Below, piece after piece: positions 9,892 through 21,829 of a DNA stretch of 64,000 bases (within the stretch, counting starts at the first letter, position 1; each line of letters opens with the position of its first letter). The DNA is from Isoetes taiwanensis (taxonomy: Eukaryota; Streptophyta; Lycopodiopsida; Isoetales; Isoetaceae): positions 2,052,968-2,116,967 of the forward strand of contig JAJEKV010000111.1 of NCBI GenBank assembly GCA_021234155.1. Direction: 5' to 3'. The position numbers were made by a program, and so were the translations under genes. Under the pieces are notes generated by a model. It did no database searches. It saw nothing but the letters and a program-made list of their open reading frames with translations, and had not been told where the DNA came from.

Positions 9892-10343
9892 AATGAAGTT
9901 AACCTTTTTTCTGAGAGATAAAACTTTGCACAATCTCTAGTAGTTGATAGAATGACTATAAGGATGTCAGATGTATTGCCTCACAAATTTTATTTTCAAA
10001 GAAACGAGGAGTCTCTTTGCTTAGTATAGGCTTATAAACCCATTCTTGGTACTTCTCGGCCGTGTGGCCCACCTAAAAACACACTTGGTATCCGTTAAGA
10101 CACACCTGAAATTTCAGCGCACTGTGTCCGTCTCCAACCGCAGAGAACTTCAATAGTCAGTATGATGAGCATTTGAATGTGCTCCTACCGATTCGGCCTA
10201 AACAGTCTGAACTTGAGATGTCAAACACTTTAAATCTTGTGTTGCACCCGAGAGCCTAATACAAAGACTAGACCCTTAGTCCGTAAACTAATCCATGCAT
10301 GCAAAATTGAAAGAAAGGGAGCAAAGGGTACAATTTGGTTTAC

Positions 10344-10411
10344 CTGTTGAATATAGCTAATGATTCCTGGATCTGTAAGCTTGTTTCCTAACTGATCAGT
10401 GACATGAAATA
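10344..10411 (-). pseudogene. ACT-domain repeat (ACR) protein exon fragment
   Basis: A 68-nt exon-like segment is bounded by an acceptor (TGATGCAG/T) and a donor (CAG/GTAAAC). It encodes VFHVTDQLGNKLTDPGII and then SYIQQ. This matches the first ACT domain of plant ACR proteins (regulatory amino-acid-binding domains), which have a VF-VTD--GNK-TD pattern followed by YIQ. I found no convincing neighbouring ACR exon within 4 kb on either side, so it is probably an isolated captured exon. It lies next to FAH-like and Furry-like fragments. Confidence 0.6.
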
Positions 10412-11165
10412 CTGCATCACACATGCAACAATTCCAAGATGTTAATTAACCTCCTTTATCTTATTCACCAAGCAATGAAATGTTGATGGGCTCCTGCAAC
10501 TAGTAACAATTGTTTCCATAACATCCAGCAACCACCTTATACATCCATAACTAAGCAAGTTTGATGGCAAAAAGAAGAAACATCCCCAAGTCTTCAAAGT
10601 CTCGATGTAGCCAAGTAGCACATTCTACATTCTTGTTCTTGATGATGGCAAAACTTGGATCCAGCTTGAAATAGTCTTGAAATAACCTAGACCTGTACAA
10701 AATGCCAGAAAAAGAAATGTCTTGCAACTACTTAAGAAATAAACATGTTGGAGAACCAAAGCCTGGCGAAACTCTGTTACTGTTGCATGAAACTCATATT
10801 GCAAATCTTTAGAAAACTAAGGGCTGCTAGAAATGATCTATGGCCAAACGGAATGCTGCTATACCTGATGAAGAAAACTGGCTGCAAACTTGTTGGTGCC
10901 TGTACACTCTGAAATTCGCAAGTTACTGGAGTGAAATGATCTAAGAATCCCTAAGAAGGCAAAATCGGGATGTGCCTTTATGATTTGGGCTGGATTCTAT
11001 GGCGTGGAAGCCGGATTCGTGAGCTGCAGGCCGCCTCTGTAACCTGCACGTTAGGTTTAAAAAAAAAAAAAAAAAAAAAAACAGTTAGTTCGAAATAGTT
11101 AAATGGAGTTAACACATGGGGATTTAAAAAAGTCAAGTTAAAATGGTCATGCCCTAATCCACACA
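10412..11165. other. Stretch without recognised gene
   Basis: AT-rich sequence with a 22-base A run at about 11059-11080. No motif or repeat recognised other than that tract. Confidence 0.4.
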
Positions 11166-11356
11166 ACCCTAAAAAAACCCTAAAACTAATGGGAGGATAT
11201 TCACCACAGGATTTGCCCCCTTTTCTAAAATCAACGGCTTACAAAAGGGTGCACTCTAGAAATACTATTTAGTACACCTGGATGAATACGGCCACCAAAT
11301 CATATGAAAACCTTAGAGAAAACAGTACAAAAACACAAAAAAAACCCCCTGTTATA
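11166..11356 (-). repeat. Dispersed repeat, inverted relative to 14843-15030
   Basis: This ~190-bp block reads from an ACCCTAAAAA end to an AACCCCCTGTTAT end. It shares nearly every base over about 170 bp with the reverse complement of 14843-15030, including CACTCTAGAAATACT and GAATACGGCCACCAAATCAT. The two could be two insertions of one small element in opposite orientation, or the ends of a 3.8 kb unit. Confidence 0.8.
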
Positions 11357-13670
11357 ATGCTAGATATTCGTATCTATAAATGCCCTTACCGAAATTTTCC
11401 AAAGTCTTGCTTGTGTTCCTAGGCCACCACCGAATCACCACAAATTCATGAGCTATGATGAAAACATGGGCCAAACAATGCCAAACCTTATACCCACGTC
11501 ACTTATTGCGTATGTGAAATGAAGCAAGCGACAATTTGGTGGTTTGTGCATGTTCCTTCTCCTTCATAGCATACAAAGATATACTACAAAGAATTTATTA
11601 TGCCAAGTTGCAACACACTTCAATTTCGAATTTTCTTTTTCCAACTTGTGAACTCAGACATGATAAAAAGGAAGTGCTATGATTATTAATTTGAGTGTGT
11701 TATGTGTAACTGAAATCTACTACACAAATCTTGGAAGAGAATAGAAGCCGCCATCAAAATATCCACTTTTAGAAAACAAAATCTAACATTTGTTCTTCCA
11801 TCTGCAATAGCAGAAGCATTTGTGTGGATATCCATGATCCAACAATTGCATAAAGTTTGGCCAAGGATTCCAAAGACAGGCAAACTTCATGAAAATATTC
11901 TAATCCATCTTAGCGCCATCTTGCGGCATCAGGATCATACCTGATTATTAAGAGAAATGTGTCTAGATCCAGAGAAAATCTCTGTCACAAAGAAATATTT
12001 ACCTCAGGAATAGAAATAAATAGTTCTATCGTTTTATTCAAACAAAAAAATGCCTGGATCTCTACTCTGACCAATGAAGTGTTTAAAAGATAAGATAAGA
12101 TAAGAAAGGAAGAAAAGTACATACTGGACATAATTTTCAAAGCATGGAAAAGCCTTACTTTGTATTAATAGCAATGATACATATGAATGGTGCAAGATTG
12201 TTTTGCAAAGAGAGAACATTATCCAAGCCTTTGAGCTACATTCTAGCTTGGCCTCTTCGTCACAGGCTCTGGCTTGAATAGAGAACCTGTTATTAAGCAG
12301 TAGATGGATTAGCCCAGAAATATTTCAACAACAACAAAGATGGCATTGAAACATTTGTAAAATTATGTCTCTGAACGTGTATATTTATATTTGAATAATA
12401 TAGATTATATTCGTTGTCGTGCGCTTTATCTGCCCCACAAATACATGAACTTAGTAAACCTGAGGCTAACATGTCCTTAATGCCTTCTTCAAAATTACCT
12501 CCACTGCCACAATATCATCACAGTCTCTTTTAGAACCCTTTGCTCAATGCTATATAGTGAGCATGATAGGGCAATCATTGTTGTAGAATAGTCCTTCAGG
12601 CAGACATGTATGCGTTTAGAAATAAATAAGGTGGATGAGAAGTCCATTAATAATTCAATGATGATATATGCTCTGCAATAAAGTCATTTCATGACTCAGC
12701 CCTTACTTTCAAATATAAATGTTCATGGAATCTGTGGCAGTCTGAAATAAATAGATAGAGATGATGTACGAAAACACTGAGGGTTATGCATGAACTGGTT
12801 AGGACCATGCATCCACTCTGCCAGTATCATGAGAATCAATAATGAAATAATGGAGATGCCATGATGGAAATGATAAGAAATGGATGATTCCTTCCAACAT
12901 AGAAGCTTGACTATAGGACATGCATTGAGCTTGACTATAGGATTCATTAGTATAGATATCATGTTCTTTAGGCTGCGTTTAAGCTATCCTGTTCCTGTTA
13001 GCATTCCTGATTGAGTGTGCTGCTGATGAAGGGGATAAAGCTCATCGTGTAAAAATACATATATTATGATATTCAAAAGAACGTGCATCATGTGCTGAAG
13101 TTTCTGGATTTAGTACAATTGTTGCTCCTATCTAGGCAAGCTAAAATAGATTTAGGACAAAGATTGCAAGGGATAAGTTCCAGACTTGAGAGATGCAGAT
13201 AACCATACAATGTCTTATGGATATATTATGAAGTAAATTTATTTACTAAACACCCATTTGTAACCAATCCTTCAGTAGCACGGGAATTCTATACGTGAGT
13301 ACCTTGATAATCTCCAGCCCATTAACCTTTTTGGATTCTTTAAACGGGACAACAAGTGAGCTCGTTAATTGCACACAACTTGGCATGTCACACATCTTTG
13401 ATTTGTATAAAAATGAAGCATCTCTTCAAAATTAAACTCTGCATGCTAGCAAAACGCAACACTGGTTCAATAAAATCCTACCTAATACATGTAGCAAAGA
13501 TGACGCAAATCCATTGAAAAAATGATATATCACCTTAAACGACGTGCAGATAAGCTCTTGAGGATAAGCTGTTGACGAAACAGATCTGGAAAAGCACAAA
13601 CATGATGAGACAATGACATAAGTACCATCCTTGGGGTGCCTTAAACCAAATTGGTGGTTGATTAATGCAT
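11357..13670. other. Stretch without recognised gene, between inverted repeats
   Basis: There are only short frames. A GATAA microsatellite-like run lies near 12088-12106. Several segments look like degraded intron/exon sequence but none gives a recognisable protein. Confidence 0.4.
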
Positions 13671-13674
13671 GGTA

Positions 13675-13934
13675 ATAGAAATAATGCAAATATTAATGAA
13701 AGGGAAAGAATGCACATGGCATACCATAGAAAAGGATGATGAAACTTGCAAGCTTGCACGACCTGCATTTCAAAACAAATGCAAAATACAGAAAGCTCTA
13801 CCCGATAGAAATAATGCAAATATCAATGAAAGGGAAAGAATGCACATGGCATACCATAGAAAAGAATGATGAAACTTGCAAGCTTGCACGACCTGCATTT
13901 CAAAACAAATGCAAAACACAGAAAGCTCTACCTG
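13675..13934. repeat. Tandem duplication, two 130-bp units
   Basis: Unit 1 (13675-13804) and unit 2 (13805-13934) both read ATAGAAATAATGCAAATAT... to ...GAAAGCTCTACC, with only a few base differences (for example AAAGGATG versus AAAGAATG). This is a recent local duplication. Confidence 0.92.
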
Positions 13935-14140
13935 AAGCTGGTAGCATGCAAAATAAACTAGTCTACTGTTCATTCTCCTACATGTTGGAGCTTTAGAGAA
14001 AGGCCCCAACAAACATCATTTTAAGCCTCATTAGGCTTTGGAAGAGAAACTGATATCTCAACTAAAATAGCAAAGCATTTATATAGTTGAACAGACAAAC
14101 TAAAAAATAATCAACAATAGGTCTGCATTTCAAAGTAAAT

Positions 14141-14165
14141 AGAATAGAATAGAATAGTTTTTTAT
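14141..14165 (-). repeat. GAATA-repeat tail of SINE-like type
   Basis: AGAATAGAATAGAATAG followed by TTTTTTATCG resembles the tail of the SINE-like repeats at 28862, 45245 and 56426, but the body sequence that follows does not match. It may be the end of a related element. Confidence 0.4.
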
Positions 14166-14842
14166 CGTAAAAGAAAATACAAAGAAATTTGACCCCATGG
14201 AAGAGAAGAAGTGGTCAGTAACAGATGTGCAATCAATTGACCAGACCCCAGATAAATCACATTAGAAGCATCAAAAACAAAAATGACTCATATGACTTAC
14301 ATAAGAATGCTCCAGACCCTCCACAATTCCTGCAAATTAGCCTTTGGGAATCTAGGTTGTCAACTGGCAAAGCTTGATATCCTAACTTTCATTCTTCTTT
14401 GAACCTGCACTATTTATTGCTGCAATGCCGAGTCCTGCATATATTGAGCAAAAAAGCTGTCTTAGAAAAAAACTTGCCTTTCCCTGCAGTAAAGCATTGG
14501 TGCCGGTAAAAAAAATAGAAGACACAAAAACTTTTAAGCAAAAAAATAACGTATGAGAAACAAATTCACATAAGCAATGGGCAATAAAAATAGCACTTAT
14601 GAAATTGGCTGAGCAAATGTCCTTAAGATAGTGTGTTAGCAACTCTGCATCTTCTTCTATCCAAATCTAAAAACGACTGGACCAGCAAGATGCCAAGGTT
14701 TCAGTACGTAGCTTTCCACATCAGAGTTGTTAATGCAACCTTCCATAAAATATGAAAGTCTGCATGGATCATGGCATGTGCTAGCTCAGCATGTGCTAGC
14801 TTGGATGATGGACATAAAAGACACAAATGAATATGTAGCAAA
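14166..14842. other. Stretch without recognised gene
   Basis: Short frames only, no recognised repeat or motif. Confidence 0.4.
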
Positions 14843-15030
14843 ATAACAGGGGGGTTGTTTTTATGTTTTTGTACTGTTTTCTCTAAGGTTTTTATATGAT
14901 TTGGTGGCCGTATTCATCCAGGTGTACTAAAGAGTATTTCTAGAGTGCAATCTTTTGTGAGCCATTGATTTTAGGAAAGGGGCAAATCCTGTGGTGGTTT
15001 TTGTGCTGGTTCTTTTTAGGGTTTAATATC
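14843..15030 (+). repeat. Dispersed repeat, inverted partner of 11166-11356
   Basis: Reads ATAACAGGGGGGTTG... to ...TTTTTAGGGTTTAATATCT. It is the reverse complement of the block at 11166-11356 with scattered substitutions and small indels. Confidence 0.8.
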
Positions 15031-15664
15031 TAGGGCAAGCACTTCGATATCCAGATTGAAAAATTTATTTAGAGAAGCTGTAAAGTACGGCAGCAACCAT
15101 TCTTACATGTAGAAGCCCTTCAGCTTACGGTTTGGAGGCCATTCAGCTTAGGGTTTCGAGGCCCACAGATTGGTTTGCGGTGCTGGGGATGCAGCGTCTG
15201 CATCAGAGTATGGTATGGCACGGTCAGATCTAGCAGACGCCTAGTTATCCATCAGGTATGCCGGCCCTGTTTACAGCTCCATTTGCATGCCCATTTTACA
15301 TAATGCTCTGATCTGGTTTCAACGGTTCATTAGTTTTATAGAAATGAAGATCGTATGCTTCCACAGCTCTGCCCTATTTTTCCACTTGTTAAGTATTACT
15401 CTGGCTGAAGGATACGGCAGCAGCCATTCTTATTGCCTGAACTGCGCTAAGGAAATGAGAGAAATTGATGGCAATACAGGGCATGCAGCAATATAAGGCA
15501 TACTCCAAGTAATTCATTTGTTAGATTATATACTATTTCTCAATTTTCATTTGTATTGTGTGCTATTATCTTCCTATCCTTATCTCGCAGATGAGCATGA
15601 GATCTCTAAGCTGCGTAATTGTGAGTTCCAATGTGATTAATTTGAATATCTCTCAAGCCAATAT
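15031..15664. other. Intron-like or intergenic stretch
   Basis: No gene recognised. A motif TACGGCAGCARCCATTCTTA occurs at about 15085 and 15410, and a weaker form at about 16358, which suggests small local duplications around the ORF at 15665. A short open frame (15287-15496) might be an exon but has no recognised domain. Confidence 0.3.
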
Positions 15665-16216
15665 TTGATACAGAAGCTGTTTATCTTAGATATTTTCTGG
15701 TTTAAAGTGTTAATGCCTTTACCTCCTAGAGATCACTGGCTTTCATTGTTTTTAGATTGTCGAAGCAAACTCCAGCATAAATGCTGCACAGAGGCATTTT
15801 TACAGGAAAGCATAGTCAATGAAGTTGCACATCAGTTATTTGTTGCCAGCAAACCCGTCTCTTCAAAATATACGCCACAACCTGAATATCTTTTGGACTC
15901 TTGTATTGGAAGTTCTCCGAAATTGCATGTTTCAGAGCAGAGATGCAATCTTCTCATTGTTATAAATGCCATGCACCTTAACGAAGTTGGCTTCACTGCC
16001 CGAAGGAATTCATATCAAAAGATTTTACATTTTGAGAAGAGCGGTTCACAGGCCATAGAAAGAGAGCTCAAACTCCCTGTCGACTTGATCTTAAGCCCGC
16101 AATTGTGTTTGATACTGTACACTCCTGATAAATTAAACCTGGATGTTACAAGTTTAGGCCTGGAAGACACGCTCCCTTCATGTATAGACAATATGCTTGT
16201 TGACGTGGGGATATGA
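15665..16216 (+). CDS. Unidentified 183-codon ORF, possible internal or terminal exon
   Basis: An open frame well above background for this AT-rich region. The coding-like part starts around RDHWLSLFLDCRSKLQ and shows a Cys/His-scattered middle and an INAMHLNEVGFTARRNSYQ segment. An AG acceptor-like site (ATCTTAG) lies near 15692. The frame ends at a TGA (16214-16216), 34 bases before a good donor-like CCG/GTATGT (16250). I recognise no domain, signal peptide or membrane segment. It could be the last coding exon of a host gene with a 3' UTR intron, or a captured exon like those at 9.3-10.4 kb. Confidence 0.35.
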   Translation: MIQKLFILDIFWFKVLMPLPPRDHWLSLFLDCRSKLQHKCCTEAFLQESIVNEVAHQLFVASKPVSSKYTPQPEYLLDSCIGSSPKLHVSEQRCNLLIVINAMHLNEVGFTARRNSYQKILHFEKSGSQAIERELKLPVDLILSPQLCLILYTPDKLNLDVTSLGLEDTLPSCIDNMLVDVGI

Positions 16217-16997
16217 AGGCCATCCGTTTAAGCCTTAGTAGTTGCATCCCGGTATGTGTCTTGAGTCTTGACACAAAACTTAGTTCACGTTAAATTTAAA
16301 ATTTAGTCTTGTACAAATTTAGCATTCTTTTAAATCGGTAAATGCTTGTTAAATACGGTAGCAGCCCCTTGAGTATAGATATGATTGATATATATATTGA
16401 CATGATGACTACTTGGTGCCAGATGAGCATGAATCTAAGTTGGTATATTTTATTTGTCTCTAATTGTGTAGATCTTTTGGCATTTCTGATATGCTAATAT
16501 GTTTGTTTCCTTGTTGGTATATCTTCTTTGTCTCCAATTGTGTAGATCATTTGGCATTTTTGTATGCAGTGTTCATATGATTGGGGATATTGGGGATATT
16601 TTGTAATGGGTTATGTTGGAAGTTAGAGAAGTGTTATTGGACAAGAATACTCCCATGTCTATTTCTTGTGAGTTCTTGTAAAAGTTGTGCTTATTCTGAA
16701 GCTGAAGTGCTCAAGTATTTACGTTCATTTCAGAGTTTATGCCCATCCATTTAAGTTGCCTTGCAATGCTATAACACGATCCACTTGTGGAGATGTTTGA
16801 TTATTCCCCACAACATATATGGCATTTTTTAAATATACGTGCCTCACGACTATATTGGTTTAAGTGCTCTCACGACTATATTGTTTTAGGCAAGGCCTTG
16901 AAGGGGCCAAATTTTTTTAATTTAACACAAACCATTACATCTAATGTTTCCAAGTGTGATATTATATTGTTTGTTTTTTGCCCCGAAGGGGCAAAAT
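16217..16997. other. Stretch without gene, with palindromes
   Basis: AT-rich. Before element B it contains AAGGGGCCAAATTTTTTT, a partial inverted-repeat piece (TTTAACACAAACCATTACAT) resembling the foldback arms, and the hairpin GCCCCGAAGGGGC at 16980-16992. Confidence 0.45.
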
Positions 16998-17413
16998 TTT
17001 CTTAAAGTTATAACACAAACCATTACATTACACAACTTAAAATTAAATTCCCCCTTAAACCCCCTTTTGTTTGGGTGCATATTCACACGGGGGGTGACGT
17101 AGGGCAAAAGAGAGCCTTCATAATTGTATTTTGCACGTACGAAATCAACACTATATAGTATTCTGCTTGAAATCTTATAGTATTTTGCGAATCTTGTTAT
17201 ACAGTATAGCAAATTTTGTACTTGCATACCCCACAAACGAGGAACTTTATGTACGGTATAGATTAAGGAATAAGGGGCGAATATGCCTATCCAACAGCTC
17301 TCGTTGCCCGGAGTCACCCCCCGTGTGAATATGCACCCAAACAAAAGGGGGTTTAAGGGGGAATTTAATTTTAAGTTGTGTAATGTAATGGTTTGTGTTA
17401 TAACTTTAAGAAA
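16998..17413. mobile_element. Foldback/MITE-like element B, ~95-bp terminal inverted repeats
   Basis: The left arm TTCTTAAAGTTATAACACAA... runs to CACACGGGGGGTGAC (about 17097). The right arm from about 17314 is its near-exact reverse complement, ending TTATAACTTTAAGAA. The centre shares TATAGTATTTTGC and ATACCCCACAAA with element A at 8663-9059, so both belong to one family. The arms are more alike within this copy than between copies. An antisense frame crossing it has no known domain. Confidence 0.87.
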
Positions 17414-19294
17414 CAGTTTCTAAATAAAAACCTTAAGAAAAGCTAAAACATAGTGGATCGTCATTGCCTCCTAAAACCCTAAGTACAAAGTCGTGGTGTT
17501 GCTCCTATTTGCAAACGAATGTTGTTGCTTCTGCATCCTGCAAAATCAACCAGAACTCTTCCAAGTGCTTTCTTGTCCTAACTAAGCTTGTTCCCTTACT
17601 GAATAATAAACTTGTCTATGTAGAAAATAGAAATAGCCGCGTTGAGATAGTGTCAGAATTTGGAAGATGCAGTACCATCTTGGATTCTCCAAAGATATGC
17701 CTTATGTACACAATAGCAACTGACAGGAAAAGGAAAATCAAGCCACCTTTAACCTTGTTTGAAATCTTTCTCAGTCCTCCATGATGGCCAGTTGCAGAAA
17801 CATCATACATGGTGATCTCATGTGCCTCGATTTCGAACTGCTATATAAGCAAAGATAGAAAATAATCTATTTCTTGCTCCAAGCTAAGGGCAAACTAAGA
17901 AAACCTATTGCAACTCAAATGAACCCAGTTCTGGAGTTTGGTATATTCGAAATGCCTCAGCTCCAGTACCATTTGAGAAAGATGCTTTTGCTGCATAACA
18001 AACGATAGAAGATGCATCAGATTTATTTGCATAGATCGTTCTTACAAACAGGCATGCCATCACACTTCAACACGCTACGGGAGATATGACCAATCACTGT
18101 CTGCAGCAGCCATTAAAAATATCATAGGGCAGATCAACAATCAAGGGTGGATTCAACTCCTCCAAACCGCCTCAAATCAAAAGCAATACATAGCAAAACT
18201 TGCAGATTTTATATGAATAACCCAGCAGAAACTTACCTTGGATGATTATGGGCTAAAAGCAAAGATATGCAGGCTTCCTCCATGCCAAGCCCAGGAGAAA
18301 AATTCCTCTGCAAAAAGCATACAAAGCTTACCGCCGAATGATCATCATGGAAACTTACATAAATAATTAAAAAAAAAGTCTCAGATGACTATGGCATGCT
18401 CACGAATCACCCGGCACGATGAAATAATATGAATAGAACATGGCATCCTCCAAATTTGATGTGTATACCAAAACAAACACCTCTAGAATGCCCGAAACTG
18501 GGGAAAATCAGGCGATTAGGTAAGCGACTCATAAGCCAAAATTGCAAAAAAAAAAATTCGTGACATGCATGCATACATAGAAAGGAAAAATTTGGAACAC
18601 GAGCTTAAAAATATTTCCTGATTTTTGGATGTCGGAAATATTTTCCGGCAGGCAAAACTTTTAAAGCCTTATGCAAATCACCTTAAAAGAAACCCAAAAA
18701 CATTTTCTGCCAAACTGGAAAAACCCAAATTAACAAGGTTGATTGACATTTTCATTTTTCAGTGTCAAAGAAAAAGAAGCTGTTTGTATGTTTCTAATGA
18801 AGATCTCAACTGTCAATGAGATAATAAGATGTACACTCAAATTCCAAAATTTATGGCAGAACAAAACAGGTTTAGACAAAGGACTTTTAAAGGTATTCGA
18901 AACCTCAGTCAATTAGAGAAGCTAGATCTAGTAGTAAAGCACTTACTAGAGCAAAATTCTGAGTTGGCTGCCAAAAAAAATGCTCACCAAGTGGGGTTTT
19001 GTGTATCTGATTTGTTTTTCGATGTTAGCTCATAGTTGGCAGGCTATAAGGAATGACTAATGTACTGATCTTTGATCTCTTAATAGACTGATTTACTGAC
19101 TTGTTCTTTCTATATTCATGGTCTTGGTATTAAGAAATTGTATATAATTTTCCGTTTCTCTCTTTTTTTTTTTATGGAACATAATTTGTTTTATAGAATC
19201 CACATCCAATTCCGTCCTATCTGCGTGCAAATCTTCATAAGCTTTATTATCTGATCTAAGTAAACTACAAAATAAAACTACAAAATAAAAAAAA
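17414..19294. other. Stretch without recognised gene
   Basis: Short frames only (up to 106 codons, no motif). AT-rich, with A runs near 18370 and 18550. No RNA gene seen. Confidence 0.4.
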
Positions 19295-20055
19295 AAAAGG
19301 ATTGTTGAGAAAAGGGTATTAACTAAGTACGGGATATTAAATACAAGGTCACAAAAGGGGGATGGTTGAGAAGAGGGGTATGAACGGAATAAGGGGATAT
19401 TAAACACAAAATCACGAAGGGGGGATTTTTGAGAAAAGGGTATTAACAGTATGGGATATTAAATTACAAGGTCACAAAAGGAGGATGGTTGAGAAGAGGA
19501 GTATGAACGGAATAAGGGGATATTAAACATAAACAGAAAAGGAGTATGAACGGAAAAGGAGTATAAACATAAAAGGGGTATGAGCGGAATAAGGGGATAT
19601 TAAACATAAGGGGATATTAAACATAAAAGGAGGATGGTTGAGAAGAGGGGTATGAACAGAATAAGGGGTATGAACGGAATAAGGGTAAAACTACAAAATC
19701 ACAAACGGGGATTGTTCCTAGAAAGGGGATATGAAAACATAAAAGAAGGATGGTTGAGAAGAGGGGTATGAACGGAATAAGGGGTGTGAATGGAATAAGG
19801 GTATATTAAACTACAAAATCACAAAGGGGGATTGTTCCTAGAAAGGGGTATGAACATTATTTGTGAGAAAAGGGGTATGACCATTGCATATGGCAATGGG
19901 GGATATAAAAAAAATTCAAATAAGGGAATATTAATCTACAAAATCACAACGGGGGGATTGTGGCCAAATACCCCATTTCTGAAAATCATGTCCATTCCAT
20001 GAAAAGGGGGATTTTAAGGGGTTTTTTATGGGGGATTTTAAGGAGGATATGGGCA
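19295..20055. repeat. Purine-rich interspersed minisatellite
   Basis: An irregular array built from a few recurring words on the + strand: GAGAAGAGGGGTATGAACGG, AATAAGGGGATATTAAAC, ACAAAATCACAAAGGGGG and GGATGGTTGAGAAG. The strand is strongly purine-biased. The array abuts the 3' side of a truncated internal region of an H3-family-like LTR element on the minus strand (primer site at 20253). Confidence 0.85.
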
Positions 20056-20252
20056 TCGTTTTTGATGTGTAACATACTTACTCTACTAGTTTACACCCTC
20101 CTACCTAACTAGTTTAGTCCTCTCATAACTAGGCCAACACACGTACTAACTATGGAATTGGGATAGTTTAACCTAAAACAAAATCTTCTACAACCAACCA
20201 ACCTAACGAGTTAGACTATGGCCAGCACAATGATCTGGCCTACCAAAACCAT

Positions 20253-20264
20253 GCTCTGATACCA
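20253..20264 (-). other. Primer binding site (initiator Met tRNA), diverged H3-family relative
   Basis: Minus strand TGGTATCAGAGC, complementary to the plant initiator-Met tRNA 3' end. It sits one base inside the LTR at 20266-21785, as in the full element. About 200 bases of leader-like sequence follow leftward and then merge into the purine-rich array. Confidence 0.85.
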
Positions 20265-20265
20265 C

Positions 20266-21785
20266 TATGGTGCTCCTAGAATATATACGATGCTCCCATA
20301 TAAATACGAGAACCCCCCTTTCGTGGTAACTACATCACCATGGAAGGGCCCGCTGTCTAACTCGGACCACTTGGAATGGCCAAGTGTTTGGGCGAGGAAC
20401 ACGGAGGTGCCATTCGTTCCACGTCCTCTATGGGAATCTTATATAGTGGCAGCATACATACATGTTAGCACACAACAATCATGCCCAAATAATATACCAC
20501 CACGAAGGGTGGTCCATCCATCAACATCATCTACAATGGTAATACAAGTACAAGATAACATAAGTAATACGTCATAACCAAGGGCTCTACCCTTGGCTCA
20601 CACTCCATGTGGTCGACTGACGGTCAGGGCCACAAGATATCAACACACAGAGGTATAACGTAGCGTTGGCTGGCATAGAACAATGCTAGGGTAGTCCACT
20701 CCATCCGCCCCTCATGTGCACACTTTGCAAATAGGCTGAAACATGTTATGGCGTGAGTGTAGCCCTCCGAAGACGCAATCCCATGGAATCACCCTATGAG
20801 ACTACTAAGGGTTACATCTCCCCGATCCGATGAGGCAGGTCAGGGAGGCGTCCCCTTCCCGAACATGACGAATCCCTGGGCGTGCTAGAGAACATGTGCC
20901 ATCCACTCAGTGACCCTGTATCCGTACCCGACTTACTCCCCTAAATCTAAAGGCCGGCTCTCCGCACCCAGAGTCCAGGACGTCTATATAGGCACGTCTC
21001 CTGTGACCCAGGGAGTGTCAGACCCATACCTGGCCCACACTCAGTGACCGGCTATAAGCCTAGCACACTATAGGAGTCCTGCAGCCAAGCTTGGCAAGAC
21101 CCCATCCTTGATTCACCATCATACCCGTTGTTTGGTGCTGAATCACACCATAGCATCCACAGCCAGGTGGGCTCTTGTGCAACTGGATCTTAAGGGTTCT
21201 AGCTAGAAACATATCTACTTAGGAAGCTTTCAGGTCTCTACCCTCCACTTAACCCCAAACACACAGGAGGAACAGAAAGAGAGAACACAATCACAATCAA
21301 ATTATCCATCATCATCGTAGCAACACATAAGAGAGAAATTAACTATTCCATCTAATCAAAGAAGTGTTAGCTGAAGCACAAACTATCTAAGGACTAACCG
21401 GTCCTTTGGCTGGAGCCATTGTCACGAAAGGCTTCCATTCTTCAGTCTGGTCATAGCAGCGGGTAGCTCCTCCTTCCTCCAACTCTCCCCAAATTGATTT
21501 GGGGCAGAATTGGGAGTAGGGCCCCAATTTGCCCTCTAAACTTGGCAAGTCCCCCTTGGCCAATCGATTTGGGCCAGGTGGCACTGCCATATTGGTTAAC
21601 TTTAACTAAGTAATAACTTAATTAGCCTAATTAGGTTAATTATTCTCTAATATTTTAGCATTGCTAATGAAAACCCTTTCAGGTTAGCCCAAGTTAACCC
21701 CTATTGACCCCTAAGGGTCTAATTATATCCTGGTGACGTGTCATAATATGTATACGTATACCGTATAAATACCTAGAACGTCACA
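20266..21785 (-). mobile_element. Diverged LTR related to the H3 element family (5' LTR of a truncated copy)
   Basis: On the minus strand it starts TGTGACGTTCTAGG (21785) and ends next to a primer site (20264). The length (1520 bp) matches the 1547-bp LTR at 25149. It shares blocks such as the reverse complement of CCAGGGAGTGTCAGACCCAT and the palindromic first 50 bases. No second LTR was found in the window, and the internal region is cut after about 200 bases, so this is a 5' LTR plus leader remnant rather than a solo LTR. Confidence 0.8.
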
Positions 21786-21829
21786 CTAGCCACACTCATG
21801 ACTGCCCTTCTGTGATGCAAGCGATATTG

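Noticed and set aside
16922-17344. 140-codon ORF across foldback element B
   Set aside because: It runs through both inverted arms, so it is a by-product of the palindrome.
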